This document shows positions 48,476-56,526 of a DNA stretch of 64,000 bases, one piece after another. The notes beneath the pieces were generated by a model. That model ran no database searches. It was given only the letters and a program-made list of their open reading frames with translations, and was not told the origin of the DNA. The DNA is from an uncultured Bacteriovoracaceae bacterium. GTDB lineage: Bacteria > Bdellovibrionota > Bacteriovoracia > Bacteriovoracales > Bacteriovoracaceae. The stretch lies in contig CALIJZ010000002.1 in the NCBI GenBank assembly GCA_938017795.1, forward strand, positions 81,946 through 145,945, in the 5' to 3' direction. Made by a program: the position numbers and the translations under genes. Position 1 is the stretch's first letter, and the number at the start of each line of letters is the position of its first letter.

Positions 48476-49411
48476 TTATAAATCTAATAAAAATTGATAA
48501 ATTGTATTAAATTCTTCAGAAGAATTAAATTTAATTGATATCTTACCCTTATTTTTGAAATTTGATTTTATATCAAAATGAAATCCAGTTTGCCTCTCTA
48601 ATTTATCTTTTAGAAGCTCAAACTTTTCATTTTTCTTTTTTGACTTACTAGATGTATTTTTTTTAACAATTTCATCTTCACCATTTAACTGGTTAGATAG
48701 TTCTTTTACAGACCAACCTTCTGTTTTGGCAAGATTCGCTATAGATATTATTTCCTTATCATCTTTTAAAGAGATTAATAGTTTAGCATGCCCAAAACTT
48801 AGTTCTTCTTTTTGAAGCATTTTTAAAACCTCTTTTGGAAGTCTTAGTATTCTAAGAGTATTAGCTATACTCGATCTACTTTTACCAATTGTCTTAGCAA
48901 CTTGTTCTTGGGTTAAGTTAAACTCATCTATTAATTGGAAATATGCTAAGGCTTCTTCAACACAATTTAGGTCTGATCTTTGAACATTTTCAATAATAGC
49001 CATCGCAAGCTTTTCTTTTTTAGTCACCCTTTTTATAAAAACAGGAACTTGTTTTAAGCCTGCTTTTTTGGCTGCACGATATCTTCTCTCACCAGCAATG
49101 ATTTCAAAATTTTTACTTTTCTCATCAAAAGACACAATCAAAGGCTGTATTATTCCATTTTCTTTAATTGATTGAGATAATTCTGCAAGATCAGTTTCCT
49201 TGAAAACTCTTCTTGGCTGATCAACGTTAGGTTTAAGCATGTCCATATCAAGCATAGTCATTTCTGAATTGATTACATTTTTGTTTTCTTTTATTTTTTT
49301 ACTTTGTCTTGTTGGATCTATTGATGTTCTCATTTTTACTGTATCTGGGGTTGCAATACTATTGTTTAATAGTGCTCCTATACCTTTACCCAACACTGAT
49401 TTTTTTGTCAT
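48476..49411 (-). CDS. parB: ParB chromosome-partition protein
   Basis: 311 residues. N-terminal CTPase/sulfiredoxin-like domain with QPRRVFKE, IIQPLIVSF and GERRYRAAKKAGL, then the helix-turn-helix LTQEQVAKTIGKSRSSIANTLRIL that reads parS, and a C-terminal dimer domain. Loads as a clamp at parS, two copies of which lie at 50263 and 52704. It begins 16 bases after parA ends. Confidence 0.97.
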   Translation of the reverse strand: MTKKSVLGKGIGALLNNSIATPDTVKMRTSIDPTRQSKKIKENKNVINSEMTMLDMDMLKPNVDQPRRVFKETDLAELSQSIKENGIIQPLIVSFDEKSKNFEIIAGERRYRAAKKAGLKQVPVFIKRVTKKEKLAMAIIENVQRSDLNCVEEALAYFQLIDEFNLTQEQVAKTIGKSRSSIANTLRILRLPKEVLKMLQKEELSFGHAKLLISLKDDKEIISIANLAKTEGWSVKELSNQLNGEDEIVKKNTSSKSKKKNEKFELLKDKLERQTGFHFDIKSNFKNKGKISIKFNSSEEFNTIYQFLLDL

Positions 49412-49427
49412 TTGCTCTCCTGCAAAA

Positions 49428-50240
49428 TTAAAGTTCTATTTCCGTTAAAAGGTCTTTTTGACCTTCCTTACTTTTCATATTTTTTATTAATATTTCTTTA
49501 GTTAAAGATAAATAACTCACGCTGCCTTTAGAGTTTATATCATATAAGATTATTGGCTTACCAAAACTTGGGCACTCACTCAGTTTTACATTCCTAGGAA
49601 TAATTGTTTTAAAAACTTTTCCAGCAAAATGTTCAGTGATTTGAGAAGCGACCTCTTTTGATAAACTTGTTCTTGCGTCAAACATCGTTAGCAAAATTCC
49701 CTCAAGCTCTATTTTTGGATTTAGAGAATTTTTTACAAGCCTAATTGTATTTAACAATTGTGATAACCCCTCCATTGCAAAGTACTCTGTTTGCAAAGGT
49801 ACAATATAACTATCACTAGCGTTCAATGCATTTAAAGTTAACAACCCCAAAGATGGAGGACAATCAATTATGATAAATTCATATTCTGATCTTATTCTCT
49901 CAAGTGCTATTTTTAATTTGGATTCTCTTGCAATCACTCCTACTAGTTCAATTTCAGCACCAATTAAATTATTGTCCGATGGACAAATATCAAGCATAGG
50001 AAGATCTGTTTTATAGATTGCTTTTGTAATATCTTTATTACCGATAAGTGCATGATAAATATTGCTTTCTCTAAATATTTCCTTATCAACTCCAAGGCCC
50101 GCACTTGCATTTCCCTGAGGATCAAGGTCAAGTAATAATGTTTTACGCTCTGCTGCAGCTAAGCAAGCTGCTAAATTTATAGATGTTGTAGTTTTACCTA
50201 CTCCACCTTTTTGATTACTAATTGATATTATTTTTGCCAT
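49428..50240 (-). CDS. parA: ParA chromosome-partition ATPase
   Basis: 270 residues. Deviant Walker A KGGVGKTTTSINLA (about 10-23) with the signature Lys, LDLDPQGNASAGLG, IIDCPPSLGLLTLNAL and PLQTEYFAMEGL. Dimeric ATPase that moves ParB-parS complexes along the nucleoid. Short (Soj-like) form with no N-terminal HTH. parB follows on the same strand. Confidence 0.97.
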   Translation of the reverse strand: MAKIISISNQKGGVGKTTTSINLAACLAAAERKTLLLDLDPQGNASAGLGVDKEIFRESNIYHALIGNKDITKAIYKTDLPMLDICPSDNNLIGAEIELVGVIARESKLKIALERIRSEYEFIIIDCPPSLGLLTLNALNASDSYIVPLQTEYFAMEGLSQLLNTIRLVKNSLNPKIELEGILLTMFDARTSLSKEVASQITEHFAGKVFKTIIPRNVKLSECPSFGKPIILYDINSKGSVSYLSLTKEILIKNMKSKEGQKDLLTEIEL

Positions 50241-50250
50241 GCGTTATATG

Positions 50251-50853
50251 TTATTTCACCTTTGTTCCACGTGGAACATTCTTATAGCCAACAATAACTC
50301 TTTCGTCACCGTTGGATAGACTGTATTTTTCTAATATTATCTTCTTCCATTTTTTACTGATTGTCTTCAATATTGGCTGCTCTTGGGTAAAATATTTAGG
50401 ACCTTTGTAAAATATTACCTTTATTTCTTTTCTTGTATCCAATGCATTTAAAATATTCACGATGCTTCCCATTGCCTTCGTCACAACCAAGTCCCCATTA
50501 GTGTATTTATACTCCTCAAACCTAGAATGAATAAACTCTGTATTATTTATTCCTAGCTCTCTTGATATCTCTCCCACAGTTTTAACCTTTTTATTTCTCG
50601 ACTCTAATCCTAAGAAGGTTTTGGTAGGTAATTCATTTGCTAAGGGAAGTATTGGAAAACCTCCACCAAATCCTATATCAATAATTCTTTTAGCTTTTTC
50701 AATGTCTTGTTTGATTAGTGATATGATTGAAACAGAGTCTTCGTATTGCTTTATTTTAAAGTCTTCTAATTCCGTTATTCTGGTCAGGTTGATCCCTGAA
50801 TATTTATTATTAATTAAGTCTAAGTACTTACTACAGAAGTCACTTTGAAGCAT
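50251..50853 (-). CDS. rsmG: RsmG (GidB), 16S rRNA m7G527 methyltransferase
   Basis: 200 residues. SAM-binding IDIGFGGGFPILPLA, NLTRITELEDF and SRNKKVKTVGEI motifs. The last nine residues (NVPRGTKVK) are encoded by DNA containing a perfect parS site, so the protein end is shaped by the ParB target. It lies ten bases upstream of parA and shares one base with mnmG. Confidence 0.94.
   Translation of the reverse strand: MLQSDFCSKYLDLINNKYSGINLTRITELEDFKIKQYEDSVSIISLIKQDIEKAKRIIDIGFGGGFPILPLANELPTKTFLGLESRNKKVKTVGEISRELGINNTEFIHSRFEEYKYTNGDLVVTKAMGSIVNILNALDTRKEIKVIFYKGPKYFTQEQPILKTISKKWKKIILEKYSLSNGDERVIVGYKNVPRGTKVK
50263..50278. promoter_or_regulatory. parS site 1 (inside rsmG)
   Basis: TGTTCCACGTGGAACA, a perfect 16-bp palindrome and a known ParB target sequence in several phyla. 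It lies within the 3' end of rsmG, coding for VPRGT, and just upstream of parA. Confidence 0.93.
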
Positions 50854-52691
50854 TAATAACTCCCACTGGCTACAAATGCTAAGGTTGCCTGTCTTATGCC
50901 GTTAATATTCTTTAAATCATTAAAGGTTTCAGGCCTTACTTTCTTGATTCTTTGCTTACATTCAAAGGAAATATTATTAGAAGCAAGTAATTTATTATGA
51001 TCAAGCTTCATTTTATCCACTCTTGATATTTTTCTAGTGTAATTTGAGTTCTTATCTATATAGCCAAGGTACTTTGAAGAAATGGCACAAGTTCTTATTG
51101 TTGGAAAACTACACTTAATATTTGATTTTTTAAGTATATATTTCAAGAAATCTACAGGATCAACAGAAGGAACCTTTAATATGTCAGATACAAATATTCT
51201 TTTTTCTAATTTTTCTAGAATTTTATGTGTTTTATCACAGTAATCTAATACTTCTCTTAAATCTAAACTAGTATTTTGAATAAAGTTGCTCAAAAATTCA
51301 CTTTCTTCCTTTAATTTTTTTAAATATTCATCAAAACTATCATTTATATTCATTTTTTCTCTATAGTGAATCATTCTAAGGTGAGTATTATCTTCTCTTA
51401 TTGATAATCTGTTCTCACTTCGGGAAGTAAATAGCCTATATGGCTCATCTCTTCTATTTGTAATCAAATCTTGGATCATAACACCAATATATGAATCATT
51501 TCTCGATAAATTAGGAGCAACTTTACCCAAAACTTCCATAGAAGCATGGATCCCAGCTATTAATCCCTGCCCGGCAGCCTCTTCATAGCCAGAAGTACCG
51601 TTAACTTGTCCAGCAAAGTGCAATCCTGGTATATCAATATATTCTAATCCAGAGTTTAAATTAGTAGTATCTATAACATCATACTCAACTGCGTAACCAT
51701 ATTTTACAATTTCAGCGTTTTCTAGCCCATTTATAGTATTAACAAACTCAAGTTGGACATCTTTTGGTAAAGAACTAGAAATACCACTAGGGTAGTATAG
51801 ATCAGTAGAAAGTCCCTCTGGTTCTACAAAAATGTGATGATTATCTTTATCAGGATACCTAAAAACCTTATCTTCAATACTGGGGCAATACCTTGCACCC
51901 GTACCCGAGATTTGACCATTATACATTGGAGATTTTTCTTTATTTTCACTGATAATATTAATTGTATTTTCGTTTGTATGAGTCAGATAACATGATTTTT
52001 GCTCAATAATCCTATTTTGATCATGTAAAATGTGAAAATTTACAGTTTCAGGATCAGACTTTTGCTCAATAAGTTTATCGAAATTTATTGTAGATTTTTT
52101 TATCCTTGGTGGAGTTCCAGTTTTGAATCGTACATTTCTTATTTTGATATTTGAAAAGATATCTACTAATCCATCTGATTTTTCCGCATCTATTCTTCCA
52201 CCTTCAAAGCTCTCATTGCCACAGTGAAGCTTCCCATTAAGAAATGTTCCAACAGTGATTATTAGCTTTTTAGATTTATAGATATCTTCTCTAGTAGATA
52301 CACAGAAGTGTTCATCTTTACTAATAGATAAAACTTTATCTCTTATTATACTAATTCCTTCTATTGACTCCAAGAGTTTGGTTGCATTTTTAGCGTAGAG
52401 CTCTTTATCAATTTGTACTCTAGTTGATTGAACAGCGTAACCTTTGGAATCATTTAAGATCCTATACTGAATCCCAGACATATCAGCGATCTTACCCATC
52501 AAGCCACCAAGACAATCAATCTCTCTTACTACCTGCCCTTTGCCAATCCCGCCAATAGAAGGATTACAGGGAGCAGATCCGATATCGACAGAGCTTAATG
52601 TAATAAGCGCTACTTTTAAATTAAATTTAGAGGCAATATGACAAGCTTCAATACCCGCATGGCCCCCACCAACTACTATTATATCAAACAT
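50853..52691 (-). CDS. mnmG: MnmG (GidA), tRNA U34 carboxymethylaminomethyl modification
   Basis: 612 residues. FAD site VVGGGHAGIEA, then CNPSIGGIGKGQVVREID, SGRIDAEK-like GGRIDAEKSD, and PGLHFAGQVNGTSGYEEAAGQGL, all MnmG signatures. Works with MnmE to build cmnm5U34 in tRNAs. Its gene order with mnmE and rsmG is conserved near origins. Confidence 0.97.
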   Translation of the reverse strand: MFDIIVVGGGHAGIEACHIASKFNLKVALITLSSVDIGSAPCNPSIGGIGKGQVVREIDCLGGLMGKIADMSGIQYRILNDSKGYAVQSTRVQIDKELYAKNATKLLESIEGISIIRDKVLSISKDEHFCVSTREDIYKSKKLIITVGTFLNGKLHCGNESFEGGRIDAEKSDGLVDIFSNIKIRNVRFKTGTPPRIKKSTINFDKLIEQKSDPETVNFHILHDQNRIIEQKSCYLTHTNENTINIISENKEKSPMYNGQISGTGARYCPSIEDKVFRYPDKDNHHIFVEPEGLSTDLYYPSGISSSLPKDVQLEFVNTINGLENAEIVKYGYAVEYDVIDTTNLNSGLEYIDIPGLHFAGQVNGTSGYEEAAGQGLIAGIHASMEVLGKVAPNLSRNDSYIGVMIQDLITNRRDEPYRLFTSRSENRLSIREDNTHLRMIHYREKMNINDSFDEYLKKLKEESEFLSNFIQNTSLDLREVLDYCDKTHKILEKLEKRIFVSDILKVPSVDPVDFLKYILKKSNIKCSFPTIRTCAISSKYLGYIDKNSNYTRKISRVDKMKLDHNKLLASNNISFECKQRIKKVRPETFNDLKNINGIRQATLAFVASGSY

Positions 52692-52703
52692 AATTTATAA
52701 AAT

Positions 52704-52719
52704 TGTTCCACGTGGAACA
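52704..52719. promoter_or_regulatory. parS site 2 (mnmG-mnmE gap)
   Basis: A second exact TGTTCCACGTGGAACA in the 28-base gap between mnmE and mnmG. Two sites about 2.4 kb apart, about 6-8 kb from the dnaN gap. Confidence 0.93.
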
Positions 52720-54264
52720 CTACTTTCCTATGCAGAAATTTGCAAAGATATTATCTAATACATCATCAACTCTTACCTGACCAATCAGCTCTTCTATTAA
52801 TGCTCCCATATTAGAAATTTCAGAAGATATAATTCCAAAGTCTTTTTCTAGTTCTAATAAATTGGAAAAATCATCTATAAGTAAGTTAAGCTTCGAAATA
52901 ACATTTCTATGTCTTGGAACTACTATAGGACTATTTAATATAGATTGTTCGAACTTGAAAAAGATTAATCTTTTTATAAATTCATCAAAATCATCATTTA
53001 TATCAGTTAAATCAGCCTCCACTATAAAGCGTGAAGATTCAGAATTAAATATAACTTCATTGAATTTTGGTCCTATAGGACCAGAGGGGCTTGGTCCTAT
53101 AGGACCAGAGGGGTTTGGTCCTATGGGACCAGAAGGGTTTGGTCCTATGGGACCAGAAGGGTTTGGTCCTATGGGACCAGAAGGGCTTGGTCCTATGGGA
53201 CCAGAAGGGCTTGGTCCTATGGGACCAGAAGGGTTTGGTCCTATGGGACCATTATTTATTGGTTCTATAGAACCATAACTAGAGTGTGACTTGATAACTA
53301 AATCAAAAACCGAGATATCCGAAGGTACTTCTTTACAGAGGCAAACTCTATAAAAAGATCTTTTAAGTAAATTATTTGAAAAATCTATACCTTTAGATTC
53401 TATTAAATTATCAGTCTCACGAATTCCAGCAGTATCAATAATTTCAAAATTAATATCATTTATATAAAGATTTTCAGATATATAATCACGGGTTGTACCT
53501 TCGATCTCTGAAACAATGGCCCTATCTCTTTTAAGTATTCTATTAAAAAATGTACTTTTACCAGAATTAGGTTTTCCGTACAAAACAACCTTTGGCTTTA
53601 TTAAAGAATCTCCATCTACAGAAGATCGACCTTTTAATAAGTGAGCATAATTTTTAAAGTTATAAAACTCTACTTTAAATAAGTCTAAAGACTCTTTTTC
53701 TCCAATATCATCAGAGAAATTAATTACAACTTCTAATAAACTCACAAGCTTCAAATAAGATTTTCTTAAAGAATCATAATCTGTATCGATATTACCGGAT
53801 AGAAGCTCTAGCCCTGAATCAATAGCAAAACCTGAGTCAGAATTTAAAACTAAATCTAGTCCTTCAATTTGATTTAAACTAAGCTTTTTATTTCTTAAGG
53901 CCCTATAACTAAATTCGCCTTTAGCGGCATCTCTTAAATCAAGTTTGTCTATTAAGAATCTAATAATTCTTTTAATATTTAAAGGATTCCCATGTACAGA
54001 AAGTTCATAAACATTTTCGCCAGTATAGCTACTTGGAGCAGCGAAATAGGTTAGAACAACTTCATCTAAAAGCTTATTAGACTCATCATATAGTTTTGAA
54101 AAATAAGCTCTTCTTGGTTCTATAGGACCATTAATACTCAAGTATTTAACTAGGATACCTGGTTCTATAGGACCAGAAATACGGATCACTGAAATAGCGC
54201 TTTTTCCTAAAGAACCTGAGCTTAAAGCTATAATTGAATCAGAAGAGTCGAAATAGTCTTTCAT
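52720..54264 (-). CDS. mnmE: MnmE tRNA-modification GTPase with eight-residue repeat insertion and no G4 motif
   Basis: 514 residues against about 455 in E. coli. N-terminal folate-binding domain, then helical domain with inserted G domain: G1 GKPNSGKS (about 230-237), GTTRDY, DTAGIRET (about 287-294), and the catalytic C-terminal FCIGK. After VFDLVIKSHSSYGSIEP the protein runs into about eight copies of GPIGPxPS (about 339-400). No NKxD base-recognition motif is present before or after. Additional GPIEP segments occur at about 31-35 and 46-50 of the N-terminal domain. MnmG, its partner, is normal and adjacent. The ends are intact, so it is probably expressed, but guanine specificity is in doubt. 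Confidence 0.92.
   Translation of the reverse strand: MKDYFDSSDSIIALSSGSLGKSAISVIRISGPIEPGILVKYLSINGPIEPRRAYFSKLYDESNKLLDEVVLTYFAAPSSYTGENVYELSVHGNPLNIKRIIRFLIDKLDLRDAAKGEFSYRALRNKKLSLNQIEGLDLVLNSDSGFAIDSGLELLSGNIDTDYDSLRKSYLKLVSLLEVVINFSDDIGEKESLDLFKVEFYNFKNYAHLLKGRSSVDGDSLIKPKVVLYGKPNSGKSTFFNRILKRDRAIVSEIEGTTRDYISENLYINDINFEIIDTAGIRETDNLIESKGIDFSNNLLKRSFYRVCLCKEVPSDISVFDLVIKSHSSYGSIEPINNGPIGPNPSGPIGPSPSGPIGPSPSGPIGPNPSGPIGPNPSGPIGPNPSGPIGPSPSGPIGPKFNEVIFNSESSRFIVEADLTDINDDFDEFIKRLIFFKFEQSILNSPIVVPRHRNVISKLNLLIDDFSNLLELEKDFGIISSEISNMGALIEELIGQVRVDDVLDNIFANFCIGK
53069..53250. repeat. Tandem 24-bp palindromic repeat array inside mnmE
   Basis: Seven full 24-bp units and one 14-bp partial unit. 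Each is a 14-bp near-palindrome GGTCCTATRGGACC plus the spacer AGARGGGYTT. Arms GGTCC/GGACC are identical in all; the centre is TATA in the first two units and TATG in the rest. Unit variation (gggctt against ggggttt/agggttt) shows divergence among copies. On the minus strand it encodes (GPIGPxPS)n in frame with mnmE. Confidence 0.97.
53261..53274. repeat. Isolated palindrome GGTTCTATAGAACC
   Basis: A perfect 14-bp inverted repeat ten bases beyond the tandem array, coding for GSIEP in mnmE. Related to the array units by two symmetric base changes. Confidence 0.85.
54116..54129. repeat. Related palindrome copy in mnmE (54116)
   Basis: GGTTCTATAGGACC in the N-terminal part of mnmE, coding on the minus strand for GPIEP. 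Confidence 0.75.
54161..54174. repeat. Related palindrome copy in mnmE (54161)
   Basis: A second GGTTCTATAGGACC, 45 bases from the previous copy, again coding for GPIEP in the same frame. Confidence 0.75.
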
Positions 54265-54341
54265 TATATAAATTAGAACAATTTAATAACATGCTTGCCC
54301 CCATAGAACCAGCAATAATAAATGACTTATAAGTTCATAAA

Positions 54342-55910
54342 TTAGATCAAAGACTCGATTTCATAGATAACTTTAGAATATTCAGTATCAGTTTTAATAA
54401 GGCCTTTAACTTTATTCACTCCATGCATAACCGATGTATGATCTCTTTTTCCAAAAAAGTCACCAATTTGAACTAGAGTAAATCTGCCTATGTAGTAACA
54501 AAAATACATCGCTATATGACGGGCCTTAGTTATATCTTTTTGTCGGCCCTTAGATCTAAGATCAGCTACCGGAACACTAAAAAACTTAGAAACAGTTTTA
54601 GAGATAGTTTCGATGTTTACAGTTTTCTGATGATCATCTGGATTAATTTTTAATTGTTCTTTAGCAGTTTCAAGATCAATATCCACGTTAAAAACTGATG
54701 CATATGCACCAAGTTTAATAAGAGACCCTTCAAGCTCTCTAATATTACTTTTTACACTTGTGGCAATTAGCTCAATAACATTATCAGGAATGAAGATATT
54801 CTCCTCAGCAGCTTTTTGCTTAAGAATTGAAATTCTAGTCTCATAATCAGGACTTGAAATATCTACGACTAAAGAAGAACTTAATCGAGTCTTTATCCTA
54901 TCTTCTAACCCTGTAATCTCTCTAGGTTCTTGATCTGAGGTAAAAACTAATTGCTTCTTTCTTCTCTGAAGCTCATTGAAAACATTGAAAAACTCTTCTT
55001 GAGTTCCTTTTTTGTCTTTAAGCATATGAACATCATCCACCATTAATACATCAACATCCTCGTAGTACCTTTTTCTAAAACTAACAATATCGTTATTTGA
55101 ATAGGCAGCCATCATATCGGACATAAAATCAGTGGCTGAAGTAATATCAATTTTTAGATTAGGTTTAGACTCTAAAATTTTATTAGCAATTGCATGTAAC
55201 AAGTGAGTCTTTCCAAGTCCAGAACCACCGTAAACATACAAAGCAGAGTAGGCATTACCCGGGTTATTAGACACTGCTGTAGCAGAGGCGTGTGCTAGAT
55301 TATTAGAAGGCCCTACAATGAAAGAATCAAAAGTTTTTTTTCTATCAATGACATGATGAAAAGTTTTAACAGGTTTAGAAGATTCGATAACCTTGGAGTT
55401 AATTGAATCTAAAACTTCATTACCTGCTGGTCTTAAATCATTAATTGAGAAACTCATTTTTTTAACAGTAGCCGCTTTATTTACAACATAGCTATCAGGA
55501 AGGGATGTATCTGATACACTAGCCATTGAAAGATCTTTATCAATTACAGAAAGATAAATTTTGTGGTTAGAACCAAGAGTTTCATTTACTGAATTCAACA
55601 AGAGATCCATATAATAATCAGTAATCATTTTTTTATTAAAACTTGACGTAGTGCACAAGAAAACTTCTTTATTTTTAACTTTTTGCAACTTTAATGAATT
55701 AGCAAAAAAAGCATTAAATTTTTGATTAGGGATATTTCTACTTAAAGACTTAAGTATTTCAACATTTATTTCGGAAATTTCGGCATCACTGAAACAATCT
55801 TCAGTTTTTTCCAGACTAGAAGTAAATTCAAATTCCTTCTTTTTCGGTATTAAACCCTGTAAAGCACTAGTATCGAGGAAATTAGATAGAGGAAAATTTT
55901 CATTACTCAT
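54342..55910 (-). CDS. dnaA: DnaA replication initiator
   Basis: 522 residues. N-terminal interaction domain, a variable linker, AAA+ domain with YGGSGLGKTHLLHAIANKI and LMVDDVHMLKDKKGTQEEF, then domain IV with FSVPVADLRSKGRQKDITKARH and the box-reading GKRDHTSVMHGVNKV. Encoded on the minus strand next to mnmE, divergent from rpmH, rather than upstream of dnaN. A perfect DnaA box lies 45 bases upstream of its start. Confidence 0.97.
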   Translation of the reverse strand: MSNENFPLSNFLDTSALQGLIPKKKEFEFTSSLEKTEDCFSDAEISEINVEILKSLSRNIPNQKFNAFFANSLKLQKVKNKEVFLCTTSSFNKKMITDYYMDLLLNSVNETLGSNHKIYLSVIDKDLSMASVSDTSLPDSYVVNKAATVKKMSFSINDLRPAGNEVLDSINSKVIESSKPVKTFHHVIDRKKTFDSFIVGPSNNLAHASATAVSNNPGNAYSALYVYGGSGLGKTHLLHAIANKILESKPNLKIDITSATDFMSDMMAAYSNNDIVSFRKRYYEDVDVLMVDDVHMLKDKKGTQEEFFNVFNELQRRKKQLVFTSDQEPREITGLEDRIKTRLSSSLVVDISSPDYETRISILKQKAAEENIFIPDNVIELIATSVKSNIRELEGSLIKLGAYASVFNVDIDLETAKEQLKINPDDHQKTVNIETISKTVSKFFSVPVADLRSKGRQKDITKARHIAMYFCYYIGRFTLVQIGDFFGKRDHTSVMHGVNKVKGLIKTDTEYSKVIYEIESLI

Positions 55911-55954
55911 ATAGGTAGTGCCTTTTATAAATGTTTTTTACCAAATTTTTAGTC

Positions 55955-55963
55955 TGTGGATAA
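55955..55963 (-). promoter_or_regulatory. DnaA box upstream of dnaA
   Basis: TTATCCACA on the minus strand in the 138-base dnaA-rpmH gap. Fits autoregulation of dnaA or an origin element. Confidence 0.7.
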
Positions 55964-55982
55964 CTAACTTAGCAGCGTCAGT

Positions 55983-56011
55983 TTGACTCGAAAACTTAAA
56001 TTTGCTAACTT
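55983..56011 (+). promoter_or_regulatory. Candidate promoter of rpmH
   Basis: TTGACT, a 17-base spacer and TAACTT, about 38 bases before the rpmH ATG. The -35 is good, the -10 weak. Confidence 0.4.
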
Positions 56012-56048
56012 TTTGCATCAACAAATGATGACTAGTTAGGAAGAAATT

Positions 56049-56198
56049 ATGAAAAGAACATATCAGCCAAAAAGATCTAAAAGATTAAAGACTCACGGTT
56101 TTTTAAAAAGAATGGCATCAGGTGATGGTCAAAATGTTATCAAGAGAAGAAGAAGAAAAGGCAGAAAGAGACTTACTGTTAGCGTTGGAAAAAAATAA
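56049..56198 (+). CDS. rpmH: Ribosomal protein L34
   Basis: 49 residues beginning [20 protein letters not shown] and ending in the basic [17 protein letters not shown], the conserved L34 sequence. Basic protein of the 50S subunit. Divergent from dnaA; its 3' 65 bases are shared, in another frame, with rnpA. Confidence 0.97.
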   Translation: MKRTYQPKRSKRLKTHGFLKRMASGDGQNVIKRRRRKGRKRLTVSVGKK

Positions 56199-56526
56199 TT
56201 ACCCAAAAGCTAATAGATTAAGATCTAAGAAAGATTTTTCAAACCTTAGAGATAATTCAAAAACATATTCAGATAAATATTTTAGAGTTTATTTTAAAAA
56301 AAATAATTCTAATTCATCAAGACTTGGAATAAGTGTTTCAAAAAAATGTGGCAATGCAGTTTTTAGAAACAAAGTTAAAAGAATGACCAAAGAATCTTTC
56401 AGGGTATCTCTATATAAAAAATTGGGCCATGACGCTCTAATTGTTATAAATTCTAGAACAATTAATAAGGACAATCTCAAAGAATACAAAGCAAAGCTTA
56501 GTAGATTCTTAGAAGGAAATAAATGA
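56134..56526 (+). CDS. rnpA: RNase P protein component, start nested in rpmH
   Basis: About 130 residues. RNase P protein core: [13 protein letters not shown], the RNR-like block [14 protein letters not shown], and [12 protein letters not shown]. Helps RnpB RNA cleave pre-tRNAs. No start codon other than a TTG (56185) lies at the normal place. ATG 56134 has AGGTGA eight bases upstream, within rpmH, which I take as the start; GTG 56122 and ATG 56125 are alternatives. This gives an acidic 30-residue N-terminal extension ([20 protein letters not shown]). Confidence 0.85.
   Translation: MLSREEEEKAERDLLLALEKNNYPKANRLRSKKDFSNLRDNSKTYSDKYFRVYFKKNNSNSSRLGISVSKKCGNAVFRNKVKRMTKESFRVSLYKKLGHDALIVINSRTINKDNLKEYKAKLSRFLEGNK

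Noticed and set aside
53069..53250. CRISPR array
   Set aside because: Units are directly joined at 24 bp with no unique spacers, the repeat is coding, and no cas genes are present.
52862..53278. Plus-strand frame over the mnmE array reading as GPIGPEG-rich, collagen-like protein
   Set aside because: It is the antisense of mnmE; the period is eight residues, not Gly-x-y, and it lacks a ribosome site.
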